64,000 nt of DNA, taken from assembly GCA_016713225.1 (NCBI GenBank), contig JADJPO010000011.1:434001-498000 (forward strand). Reading direction: 5' to 3'. Every line of letters begins with the position of its first letter. Position 1 is the stretch's first letter. Positions 25,666 to 33,813 of this stretch are shown here, in pieces. The notes below the pieces were generated by a model. The model was not told the origin of the DNA, did no database searches, and was given only the letters and a program-made list of their open reading frames with translations. The translations under genes were made by a program, and so were the position numbers. Source of the stretch: Kineosporiaceae bacterium (lineage in GTDB: Bacteria; Actinomycetota; Actinomycetes; Actinomycetales; Kineosporiaceae).

Positions 25666-25695
25666 CCGACCCCACGACGTCCGACCCCACGACGT
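25666..25695. repeat. 15-nt tandem repeat, two units
   Basis: CCGACCCCACGACGT occurs twice in a row at 25666-25680 and 25681-25695, filling the space between the PLD-like gene stop and family B copy 3. Confidence 0.8.
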
Positions 25696-25704
25696 CCCAC
25701 CCCC

Positions 25705-25806
25705 AACCCGCTCATGCTCCGCAGGTGACCGGGTTTGCCCCCGCGACGACGTTGTCATGCGTCACACGCGGAGCATGACGGGGCACCCGCGGAGCATGAG
25801 CGGGTT
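25705..25806. repeat. family B repeat element, copy 3, between convergent genes
   Basis: 102 nt. A direct copy AACCCGCTCATGCTCCGCAG + GTG (25705-25727) pairs with an inverted copy at 25784-25806 (22 of 23 match). A second inverted copy, GTCACACGCGGAGCATGA (25761-25778), lies inside, so order is direct-inverted-inverted, the mirror of copies 1 and 2. The interior core is GACGTTGTCATGCG (25748-25761). It separates two convergent genes and could end transcription in both directions. Confidence 0.9.
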
Positions 25807-25826
25807 GGGGTTGGGGCGGGTTGGGT

Positions 25827-26915
25827 TCAGGTGAGGCGGGCGGGGAGTTGGACGGCGTCCGCGTCGGTGATGCTCAGGGCCACTCGCACGTGGCGTGCGG
25901 CTGCTGCGCCGTAGAACTCCCCCGGCGCCACCAGGACGCCGCGTTCGGCAAGCCAACGCACGGTGTCCCAGCACGGCTCGTCGCGCGTCGTCCACAGGTA
26001 GAGCCCGGCCTGCGAGTGCTCGATCCGGAACCCGGCCGCGGTGAACGCCTTCAGCGCCAGGTCGCGTCGCGCCCGGTATCGCTCGCGCTGCTCGGCGACG
26101 TGTGCGTCGTCCGTCAGGACAGCGGTCAACGCGGCCTGCACCGGCGCGGGCATCATCATGCCCGCGTGCTTGCGGATCTCGAGCAACTGCTGCACCAGCG
26201 CGACGTCCCCGGCCACGAACGCCGCCCGGTACCCGGCGAGATTCGACTGCTTGGACGTCGAGTAGACCGCCAGCAGCCCCTCGTGCGACCCGCCACACAC
26301 CCGGGGGTCCAGGATGCTCGGCACCTCCGCCACGTCCCAGCCGAGCTCGGCGTAGCACTCGTCACTGGCCACCACGGCACCGATCGAGCGCGCCCAGGTG
26401 ACCACCTCGGCCAGCTCGGCCACACCCAGCACCGCACCCGTCGGGTTGGACGGCGAGTTGACCCAGATCAGCCTCACCCCGGCCGAGGCCTCGGGCGAGA
26501 GCACCCCGTCGGCCGGCAACGGCGTCGCGCCGGCCACCCGCGCCCCGACGTCGTAACTCGGGTAGGCCCGCTCGGGGAACACCACCACATCGCCCGGGCC
26601 GAGCCCGAGCAGGGTCGGCAGCCACACCACCAGCTCCTTGGAGCCGATGGTGGGCAGCACACCGTCCGGGTCGACGTCCGGCACCCCGCGGCGCCGGGCG
26701 AACCAGGCGGCGACCGCCTCGCGCAGTGCGGGCGTGCCGTAGGTCGCCGGATACCCCGGGGCATCGGACGCCGCGATCAGCGCCTCGCGGGCCACCGCCG
26801 GCGTCGGGTCGACGGGCGTACCGATCGAGGCATCGATGATGCCCCCGGGGTGCCGGCGGGCGAGGTCACCGAACGGTGCCAGCCGGTCCCACGGGAAGTC
26901 GGGCAGCGAGCGCAG
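25827..26915 (-). CDS. dapC: succinyldiaminopimelate transaminase, no ATG/GTG/TTG start
   Basis: PLP aminotransferase converting N-succinyl-2-amino-6-oxopimelate to N-succinyl-LL-DAP. The coding region from LPDFPWDRLAPF to the end spans about 360 residues, with the family's IIDASIGTPVDPTPAV, YGTPALREAVAAWF, WVNSPSNPTG and the Schiff-base Lys in YSTSKQSNLAGYRAAF. No ATG, GTG or TTG lies in frame between the ferredoxin and this conserved N-terminus. The CTG at 26913-26915, 1 nt after the fdxA stop with GAAGGG 7 nt upstream, is the best guess and implies coupled translation; an upstream indel is the alternative. The fdxA-dapC order matches Rv1177-Rv1178. Confidence 0.85.
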   Translation of the reverse strand: MRSLPDFPWDRLAPFGDLARRHPGGIIDASIGTPVDPTPAVAREALIAASDAPGYPATYGTPALREAVAAWFARRRGVPDVDPDGVLPTIGSKELVVWLPTLLGLGPGDVVVFPERAYPSYDVGARVAGATPLPADGVLSPEASAGVRLIWVNSPSNPTGAVLGVAELAEVVTWARSIGAVVASDECYAELGWDVAEVPSILDPRVCGGSHEGLLAVYSTSKQSNLAGYRAAFVAGDVALVQQLLEIRKHAGMMMPAPVQAALTAVLTDDAHVAEQRERYRARRDLALKAFTAAGFRIEHSQAGLYLWTTRDEPCWDTVRWLAERGVLVAPGEFYGAAAARHVRVALSITDADAVQLPARLT

Positions 26916-26916
26916 C

Positions 26917-27249
26917 TCAGTGCCCTTCGGTCTGCTGCGGCGGCAGCGCGGCGATGATCGGGTGGTCCTTGGCGATCTTGCCGAGTTTGGCGGCGCCGCC
27001 GGGCGAACCCAGGTCGTCGAAGAACTCCACGTTGGCCTTGTAGAAGTCCTCCTTCCACTGCTCCGGGGTGTCGTCCTCGTAGTAGATGGCCTCGACCGGG
27101 CACACCGGCTCACAGGCACCGCAGTCGACGCATTCGTCCGGGTGGATGTACAGCGATCGCTCGCCCTCGTAGATGCAGTCGACCGGACATTCCTCGATGC
27201 AGGCCTTGTCCTTGAGGTCGACACACGGCAGGGCGATGACGTAGGTCAC
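26917..27249 (-). CDS. fdxA: 7Fe ferredoxin (3Fe-4S/4Fe-4S)
   Basis: 110-residue electron carrier. The first cluster motif is CVDLKDKACIEECPVDCIYE and the second CVDCGACEPVCPVEAI, the spacing of actinobacterial FdxA/FdxC 7Fe ferredoxins. The start is GTG 27247-27249, supported by AGGAGGA 7 nt upstream; longer in-frame versions lack support. It is directly upstream of dapC on the same strand, a conserved actinobacterial pairing whose functional reason is unclear. Confidence 0.95.
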   Translation of the reverse strand: MTYVIALPCVDLKDKACIEECPVDCIYEGERSLYIHPDECVDCGACEPVCPVEAIYYEDDTPEQWKEDFYKANVEFFDDLGSPGGAAKLGKIAKDHPIIAALPPQQTEGH

Positions 27250-27382
27250 GGTAGGTCCTCCTGTGCGTTGCGCGCGCACGTAGTCGGGCGGTTCCGGCAG
27301 CGGGTCAAGTATCGCGGTCCCGGGCAAGTATCGCGCGGTCGACGGGCAACCTTGACCGAGGGGTGAGACGCCACGCACCACA

Positions 27383-28411
27383 TCAGCCGAGCAGGGTCAG
27401 CTCCATGACCGCCTTGGCGGTGTGCATCCGGTTCTCGGCCTGGTCGAACACGCGGCTGTTCGGCCCCTCGAACACATCGTCGTCCACCTCACGCAGATCG
27501 GGCCGAGCTCGGGCCGCCTCGGTGTCCAGATCGTGGAAGGCGGGCAGACAGTGCAGGTAGATCGAATCCGGACGCCGCGTGGCCGCCATCATCGCGGCCG
27601 TCACCTTGTAGTCGCGCAACAGGGCGATCCGCTCGTCGGTCTGGTCCTCCTCGCCCATCGACACCCAGACGTCGCTGTACAGCGCCGCCGAGCCGTCCAG
27701 CGCCGTGGACCAGTCGTCGGTCACGGTGATGGCGCCCACGGGGCTCTCGCGCCGTGCCAGCAGCCCGGCGATCAGCTCGGGGTCGGGGTGCAGCTCGGGC
27801 GGCGCGAGGATGCGCAGGTCGAGCCCGATCTTGGCGGCGGCGATGGCCAGGGTGATCGCCATGTTGTTGCGGCCGTCGCCGACATAGGTCAGGGGCAGGC
27901 CACTCAGCTCGCCGAAGTTCTGCCGCAGCGTCTGCAGGTCGGCGAGCACCTGGGTCGGGTGGTACTGCTCGCACAGGCCGTTCCACACCGGGACGCCGGC
28001 GTGAGCGGCAAACTCGGCGATGGTGGCGTGCTCGAAACCGCGGAACATGATCCCGTCAAACATCCGGCCCAGCACGCGGGCGATGTCCTTGGTCGACTCC
28101 TTGACCCCGAACCGGATGTCGTCGCGGGTGAACACCTCGGCGTGAGCACCGGTCTGGGTGGCGGCCACGATGAAGGCGGCCCGGGTGCGGGTGGAGGGTT
28201 TGAGGAAGATCAACGCGATGGCCCTGCCGGCCAGGGTGGCCACGTTCGCGCCGTCTCGGCGGCGCTGGCGCAGCAGCTCGGCCCGCTCGACCAGTTCGAG
28301 GATCTCGCCCCCCGTGACGTCGTCCAGGGTCAGCAGGTTGCGGCCGCGCAGGGTCGAGAACGCGCTGGCGGAACCCGGCCGAGACTCGGGCCGGGAGACC
28401 GGGGTGGGCAT
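27383..28411 (-). CDS. argF: ornithine carbamoyltransferase
   Basis: Transfers carbamoyl from carbamoyl phosphate to ornithine, or the reverse in arginine deiminase catabolism. 342 residues from ATG 28409-28411. Signatures: carbamoyl-phosphate site KPSTRTR near residue 73, YHPTQVLADL, ornithine-binding VSMGEEDQTDERI, and the catalytic HCLPAFHD. No other arginine genes are near, and stretches such as ARVLGRMFDGIMFRGF also occur in catabolic arcB proteins, so anabolic or catabolic use is undecided. Confidence 0.93.
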   Translation of the reverse strand: MPTPVSRPESRPGSASAFSTLRGRNLLTLDDVTGGEILELVERAELLRQRRRDGANVATLAGRAIALIFLKPSTRTRAAFIVAATQTGAHAEVFTRDDIRFGVKESTKDIARVLGRMFDGIMFRGFEHATIAEFAAHAGVPVWNGLCEQYHPTQVLADLQTLRQNFGELSGLPLTYVGDGRNNMAITLAIAAAKIGLDLRILAPPELHPDPELIAGLLARRESPVGAITVTDDWSTALDGSAALYSDVWVSMGEEDQTDERIALLRDYKVTAAMMAATRRPDSIYLHCLPAFHDLDTEAARARPDLREVDDDVFEGPNSRVFDQAENRMHTAKAVMELTLLG

Positions 28412-28521
28412 GGACGACCCCTCCGAGAGGCAGCTGTCGAATCGAAAGATCAACCCTAACATGGGACTTCCCGCAGCTCAGGGGCCATTGAGCCCCTGGC
28501 GAACCGGCAGAATGGGCTCTC

Positions 28522-29409
28522 GTGACGGCAAGCCCCCGCGACGGTCGACACCCATCCCGACGGCCCCTCGTGGCCGGCGCCGCGATGGTGATCGCCGTCC
28601 TGTCGGCGGGCTGCAGCGACCAGGCGACGCCCACCCCTCCGGCGCGCAGCCTCCTGCCGGCCGGTGCCGGGACGACGCCCGCCCCCGCCCGCACGTCCCT
28701 CGCCGCCACCCCGACACCGAGCCGGACGTCGAGCCCGACACCGACTCCGACCAGCCCGACACCGACGCGGACCGCCACCGTGGCCGGCATCGACGTCTCG
28801 GCCTACCAACCCCACGTCGAGTGGGCGGCCCAGCGCCGCAGCGGCGTCCGGTTCGTGTGGATCAAGGCCAGCGAGGGCACGACGTGGCGCAGCCCGCACC
28901 ATGCCACCCAACGCGCCGGGGCACGTGCGGCGGGGCTCTTCACCGGGTCGTACCACTACGCCCGCCCCCTCGGCGCGACCGGGGCAGCCCAGGCCCGGGC
29001 CTTCCTCGCCGCCGGGGGCGGCTGGACCGCCGACGGTCGCACCCTGCCCGGAGCTCTCGATCTCGAGAAGAACACCGGGGACGCCGCCGGCGGCGATCCC
29101 TGCTACGGCCTGTCCCCCGCCCGCATGCGGGCCTGGATCCGCAGCTTCACCACGACCTATCGCACCCTGACCGGACGCGATGCGCTGATCTACGTCCGAG
29201 CCGACTGGTGGAACCGGTGCACCGGGTCCGACACCACCCTGGCGGCCTCGAACCCGTTGTGGCTGTACGACCACGAAGGCGTGGCCGGGCCGCTGCCCGC
29301 CGGCTGGACCCGGGCCACGGTGTGGCAGTCCGGCGTCCGCGGCGGGCTCGACCGCAACACCTTCTTCGGCACCGAGGCTCAGCTGCGCGCCTGGGCGGCC
29401 GGGTCGTGA
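28522..29409 (+). CDS. GH25 lysozyme-like lipoprotein
   Basis: 295 residues: a lipoprotein signal ending VLSAGC near residue 31, a Thr/Pro/Ser linker of about 55 residues, then a GH25 muramidase domain beginning GIDVSAYQPHVEW. The first catalytic Asp is in GIDVSAYQ and the DxE pair in LDLEKN; FVWIKASEGTTW and TGSYHYARPL are also typical. It should cleave peptidoglycan outside the membrane. The stop overlaps the next GTG start, so the GNAT gene is coupled to it. Confidence 0.9.
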   Translation: MTASPRDGRHPSRRPLVAGAAMVIAVLSAGCSDQATPTPPARSLLPAGAGTTPAPARTSLAATPTPSRTSSPTPTPTSPTPTRTATVAGIDVSAYQPHVEWAAQRRSGVRFVWIKASEGTTWRSPHHATQRAGARAAGLFTGSYHYARPLGATGAAQARAFLAAGGGWTADGRTLPGALDLEKNTGDAAGGDPCYGLSPARMRAWIRSFTTTYRTLTGRDALIYVRADWWNRCTGSDTTLAASNPLWLYDHEGVAGPLPAGWTRATVWQSGVRGGLDRNTFFGTEAQLRAWAAGS

Positions 29410-30275
29410 ACAGGACGTCGGCTGCCTCGCTGGCCGAGCTCGAACGGCTCGAGCTGGCGCACTGGCGGCCGAGCCACTGCGAGCCGCTCGGGCCATGGCT
29501 GCTCCGCGCTCACCACGGATTCACCGGGCGGGCCAATTCCGTTCTCGCCCTGGGGAATCCGGCCACCCATGGGCTCGACCTGGGCGAGGCGTTACGACGG
29601 GTGCACGCCTTCTACACCGCACGGTCGCTGCCGGTGCGGATGTCATTGCCGGTTCCAGCGGACTGCCCGGCCCCGGTCGCCGGCCCGGCCACCGCACTAC
29701 CCGTCGAGGCCCTGGCCGCCCTGCCCGAGCTCCGCGACGGCGCCGAACAGCTCGCGCTGCGCGCCGCCGTGGACGCCGCGGGCTGGCACCCGGGGGCGGG
29801 TACCAGCGCCTACACCCTGACCAGCACGCCCGAGCGGCTGCTGGCCGAGCCGGCGACGCCGTTGCCCGACGGCCTGGACGCCACCCGCACCGACACCCCG
29901 GACGCCGCGTGGCTGGCCACCTACCGCTACCTCGGTCAGGACCTGCCCCCCGCCGGCAGCTCCCTGCTGCTGTCCGCGCCCATGCAGGCGTTCTTCACCG
30001 TGCGCGATCCGGCAGCCGACGTCACCGCAGCGGTGGCCCGCGGCTCGCTCGACGGCGACCTGGTCGGAGTGACCGCGGTCGAGGTGCACCCCACCTATCG
30101 CCGCCGCGGCCTGGCCCGGCACCTGCTGTGGGCCATCGCCGACTGGGCCGCGGCCGCCGGCGCTCGCCGAGCGTTCCTGCAGACCGCAGCCGCCAACGGC
30201 GCGGCGCACCGGCTCTACCTGTCGAGCGGGTTCCGCGTGCATCACCGCTACGACTACCTGACGCCGACGAGTTGA
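29406..30275 (+). CDS. GNAT family N-acetyltransferase, two-domain type
   Basis: 289 residues. The C-terminal half is a GNAT domain with VGVTAVEVHPTYRRRGLARH (acetyl-CoA motif A) and AFLQTAAANGAAHRLYLSSG, ending FRVHHRYDYL. The N-terminal half (LAHWRPSHCEPLGPWLLRAH and HGFTGRANSVLALG) occurs in actinobacterial two-lobed GNAT proteins. The substrate is unknown. Start GTG 29406 overlaps the GH25 stop (GTGA). Confidence 0.87.
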   Translation: MNRTSAASLAELERLELAHWRPSHCEPLGPWLLRAHHGFTGRANSVLALGNPATHGLDLGEALRRVHAFYTARSLPVRMSLPVPADCPAPVAGPATALPVEALAALPELRDGAEQLALRAAVDAAGWHPGAGTSAYTLTSTPERLLAEPATPLPDGLDATRTDTPDAAWLATYRYLGQDLPPAGSSLLLSAPMQAFFTVRDPAADVTAAVARGSLDGDLVGVTAVEVHPTYRRRGLARHLLWAIADWAAAAGARRAFLQTAAANGAAHRLYLSSGFRVHHRYDYLTPTS

Positions 30276-30308
30276 GACCGTCGGGCGGAGGTCGTCGGGC
30301 GGAGCTCG

Positions 30309-33158
30309 TCAGCGCCCGGGCCGTGGGCCCGGTACCAGGTTCGTGTCGCTCGGCTTCGGGCCGCAGATCACCTTGTCCTCAGCGATGTACGTGGTGCGCC
30401 AGGTCTGATCCTTGACGACCTTGCCGTCCTTGAGGACCTTGCGTCTCACGGACACGTCGAAGCCCGAATTGGCGTCCTGCGCCACGCAGTTCGGCCTCGG
30501 GTCGTACACCGTCTTGGGCAGTCGAGGGTTGCTGCGCTCGCTCTTGGAGGCGATCACATCGTCGTACTGCTTGGTACTCCAGAAACTGACGTTGACGGTG
30601 TTGGTCACACTCGCCTCGACCAGCACGCCGTACGGAGAGTCGTTGCGCCACTTCAGGTCCACGTTCGGGTAGTTGACCGTGGCCTCGCGCCCCTCGGGAT
30701 AGCGCGAGATGTAGAACGAGTGCGGCATGTGATGGACGTCCTCGAGACCGGCGAAGAAGACGTTGTTGTAGATGGTGGTCGCCATCTGCGACACCCCACC
30801 GCCGTAGCCCGGAACCAGTCGGCCGTTCATGATCGTCGGTGCCTCGGCGTACCCTTTCTCGGGAGTTCGCTTGCCCAGCACCTCGTTCAGGCTGAACACC
30901 TGCCCCGGCAACACCAGGGTGCCGGTGACGGTGCGGGCCGCGATGCGCAGGTTGTTGGTGCGCGGCGCGTTGGACGTCAGATTGGTACTGAACGTCGAGA
31001 CCTTCTCCTTCACACCGAGCGCCGTGGCCTGCTCGGTGGTCAGCTTCGGCTTGGCGACGGCCGCGGCCAGCACCAGCTTGCGGTCAGGTGCCAGCAGAGC
31101 CGTCTTCGCCGCAGCCGCCAGCGCCACCGGGTCCAGCGTGACGCCGTCCTTGGACGGGATCACCGTCGGGACGCCGTCCTTCAGCACGATCTTGGCGTCC
31201 TGCGGCTTCTGCTCGGTCACGCTGCCGGCGGCCAGGACGGCGGTGCGCAGCGCAGCGCCGTCGACGACGAGTTCCAGCCGGCCCTTCGAGGCGGCGCTGG
31301 GCGCCATCGACAGGATGGGCTGCACCGCGGCCTGGGTGATGGTTGTCGTGGTGCCACCGATCACCACGGTGAGCGGCCCCGAAGCGGCCTTGGCGGCGTC
31401 CTCGGCGAGCGCCCGGTCCACCTCGGTCTGGGTGATCACGGGTTGGGTCTGCTTCACCGGCAAGCTGAGGGTGCCGGAGCGGGCGAGCCACCCCCGGGCC
31501 ACCACCTCCAGTGCGGCGTCCACATCCAGGCTGGTGCCGGTCACCGCGGCGACGGCGTGCGGGCCGGCGGCCTCGAAGGTGATGTCGCCGTTGACCGGCG
31601 GCTGGGCGGTCTGCTGGGCGATCGCCTCCAGCGTGGTGCGCAGCGCCGTCCGGTCGGCCCCGGGCAGGGCGGGCTCGTCGGCACCGCCGACGATCTGGTG
31701 CCAGACCCGTGACGGGTTGACCGCACCGCCCAGGACGGCGTCGACGCTCGCCGCGGCATCCAACCGGAGGCCGGCCGCAGTCGGGTCGAGGCTCGCCTGA
31801 CGCCCCCCCACGGCAACCGGGATCGGCAGGCTGGCCGACGGGGCGCGGGCCGAGAGCTCGGTGATGGCCCGATCGCGGCGCAACCCACCCAGCTCGACGC
31901 CCCCGATGCTGGTACCCCGGGGGACGAGGTCCACAGTCGCTGCCGCGGCCACCGCACCGCCGAGAGCCCCGAGCAGCAGAACCGAGGCCGTCACCAGGAC
32001 GGCGCGGCGGCGGCCGTTCCGGTGGTCGGCCGCAGGCGGCGGACCACCGACGGATGCACCGGGCAGCAGCGTGCCGGCCGGGGACGAGGACCAGGTGGCG
32101 GGACCGCTGGACAGCAGGGTGCCGTCGGCAACGGTGTCCCCGGCGAAGGGATCCGCGACCACGGCGCCTGCGGCAACTGGAGAGGACGGTGACGGCGTCT
32201 CACGTGCGGCGCGAGCCGCCGCCTCGGCCTCAGCCAGGGCCTGCTGGTCGACGGGGGGCAACGGAACCGGCCGCGGCGAGACCGCGGGGGCGAACACCTC
32301 CGAGAGGAGGTCCATCCCCTCGGTGGGCGGAGTGACGTCGACGTCCGGGCCGGCGTCCGGGCCGACGTCGCCGACAGACGCCTCGGGCGGGGCAGCGGGC
32401 ATCGTCAACGGGGCTGTCGGCGGCAGCGGCGGTGGCACCGGAGCCGGAGCTGGCGCCTGCGCCGGGCCCGGAGCCGGGGCGGGTACGGGAATCGGTGCCG
32501 GGGTGGCTTCGGGAGGGGGTGTGGACGTCGGCGCCACCGGACGTGCAGCAGGCAACGGGATGGCGTCGGTGGGGTGGACCCACTCGTCACCCGCGACGGT
32601 TGCCGCGACGACCGGTGCGACGACGACCGGTGCGACGACGTCCGAGTCCTCCTCGGCCGGCTCCGCGTCGCCGGGTGCTTCGGCGACGAGTGCGACGTCG
32701 CCCGCATCCGCGTCGACCAGATTCGCGTCGGCCGAGTCCTCGTCGCCGGGTGCTGCGTCGTCCGATTCGCCGACGCCCGATTCGCCGTCGGCCGATGCAC
32801 CGCCGGCCGAGGCCGCGTCTGCGGGTGCATCATCGTGGGGGGCTGCGTCATCCGACGCGGCATCGCGTGGCGCAGGCTGTTCCCCCTGCCCCCCGACGGT
32901 GCCGGATCGCGTCATCCAGGCCAAGAGGTCGGCCGGCGAGGCCCACCCGGGCCGGGAGCCGGGCGAGGCGTCCTCCTCGGATTCCTCGGATTCCTCGGCC
33001 GTCTCGACAACCTCGACCGCTGCCCCGGACGCCCCCGGCGCTTCGACCGTGTCCCCGGCCTCACTCGACTCCATCGGTTCGCTGGAGGTCACCGTGATCA
33101 CCTCGGGTTGATCCGCGGCCTCTGCGGATCGGCCGCGGTCACTCAGGGCGTCAGTCAC
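30309..33158 (-). CDS. VanW family cell-wall protein with long acidic N-terminus
   Basis: 949 residues. The first ~390 are disordered and acidic (Asp/Ala/Glu runs, then Pro/Ala runs) and probably cytoplasmic. A single membrane helix follows (AVLVTASVLLLGALGGAVAA, about residues 392-411). The outer part carries peptidoglycan-binding-like repeats and then a VanW domain with GQVFSLNEVLGKRTPEKGYA and VPGYGGGVSQMATTIYNNVF. VanW-type proteins sit in the envelope; their chemistry is not established. The N-terminal extension is far longer than usual. Its acidic repeats make this the least trustworthy part of the gene for assembly. Confidence 0.85.
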   Translation of the reverse strand: MTDALSDRGRSAEAADQPEVITVTSSEPMESSEAGDTVEAPGASGAAVEVVETAEESEESEEDASPGSRPGWASPADLLAWMTRSGTVGGQGEQPAPRDAASDDAAPHDDAPADAASAGGASADGESGVGESDDAAPGDEDSADANLVDADAGDVALVAEAPGDAEPAEEDSDVVAPVVVAPVVAATVAGDEWVHPTDAIPLPAARPVAPTSTPPPEATPAPIPVPAPAPGPAQAPAPAPVPPPLPPTAPLTMPAAPPEASVGDVGPDAGPDVDVTPPTEGMDLLSEVFAPAVSPRPVPLPPVDQQALAEAEAAARAARETPSPSSPVAAGAVVADPFAGDTVADGTLLSSGPATWSSSPAGTLLPGASVGGPPPAADHRNGRRRAVLVTASVLLLGALGGAVAAAATVDLVPRGTSIGGVELGGLRRDRAITELSARAPSASLPIPVAVGGRQASLDPTAAGLRLDAAASVDAVLGGAVNPSRVWHQIVGGADEPALPGADRTALRTTLEAIAQQTAQPPVNGDITFEAAGPHAVAAVTGTSLDVDAALEVVARGWLARSGTLSLPVKQTQPVITQTEVDRALAEDAAKAASGPLTVVIGGTTTTITQAAVQPILSMAPSAASKGRLELVVDGAALRTAVLAAGSVTEQKPQDAKIVLKDGVPTVIPSKDGVTLDPVALAAAAKTALLAPDRKLVLAAAVAKPKLTTEQATALGVKEKVSTFSTNLTSNAPRTNNLRIAARTVTGTLVLPGQVFSLNEVLGKRTPEKGYAEAPTIMNGRLVPGYGGGVSQMATTIYNNVFFAGLEDVHHMPHSFYISRYPEGREATVNYPNVDLKWRNDSPYGVLVEASVTNTVNVSFWSTKQYDDVIASKSERSNPRLPKTVYDPRPNCVAQDANSGFDVSVRRKVLKDGKVVKDQTWRTTYIAEDKVICGPKPSDTNLVPGPRPGR

Positions 33159-33275
33159 AGCGGCATCGTAAGGCGCCCGAGACGACCGCGACGCCCAGGT
33201 CCGACGAGGTGGGACGACAAAGAGTCACGAATGGTGTCAGTCAGTCGCGGACTGCGGTCGCCGCTGAGCAGATCG

Positions 33276-33803
33276 TCACCGCAGGTCGCGGTAGCTACTG
33301 CGGTAGTAGAGCAGCGCTCCGGCGTCGGAGTCGGCCAGCACGCAACCGAGCACCTCACCCACCACGATGCTGTGGTCCCCGGCGGCCACCACCTGAACCG
33401 TGCGGCACTCCAGCCAACTCAGCGCCTGTTGGAGCAACGCCACCCCGGTGTGCTCACCGCGCACGTGGGCCACCCGGTCGAGTTGGCCCGGCAGCGGCCG
33501 TCCCCGGGTGGCCAACCAGGTCGAGGCGCCCTGCGCCGTGGCATCCAGCACGCTGACGCCCCACCGTCCGCTGGCGAGCACGGCGTCGTGAAACCGGGCC
33601 TCCTGCTCGACGCAGACCAACACCATCGGCGGCGTCATCGACACCGAGGTGAAGGCGTTGGCGGTCATCGCATGATCGACCCCGTCCACCACGGTGGTCA
33701 CGACGCAGATGCCGGTGGCGAAACGGCCGACCGCCCGCCGAAAGACCTGGGGGTCGGCTTCGGCGGGCGGAGGCGTGGCCGGTGTGGGCGAGGTCGTCGA
33801 CAC
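33276..33803 (-). CDS. flavin reductase family (FMN-binding) protein
   Basis: 175-residue flavin reductase-like domain, from FRRAVGRFATGICVVTTVVD to the C-terminus, with MTANAFTSVSMTPPMVLVCV, typical of the reductase partner of two-component flavin monooxygenases. GTG 33801-33803 is chosen as start. It begins 10 nt after the FtsH-like gene on the same strand and is probably its operon partner. The physiological partner oxygenase is unknown. Confidence 0.87.
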   Translation of the reverse strand: MSTTSPTPATPPPAEADPQVFRRAVGRFATGICVVTTVVDGVDHAMTANAFTSVSMTPPMVLVCVEQEARFHDAVLASGRWGVSVLDATAQGASTWLATRGRPLPGQLDRVAHVRGEHTGVALLQQALSWLECRTVQVVAAGDHSIVVGEVLGCVLADSDAGALLYYRSSYRDLR

Positions 33804-33813
33804 CCGATGGAGA

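Noticed and set aside
30311..30340. GC-rich hairpin at the end of the VanW gene
   Set aside because: It lies within the coding sequence for the Gly-Pro-Arg C-terminus and is explained by codon composition.
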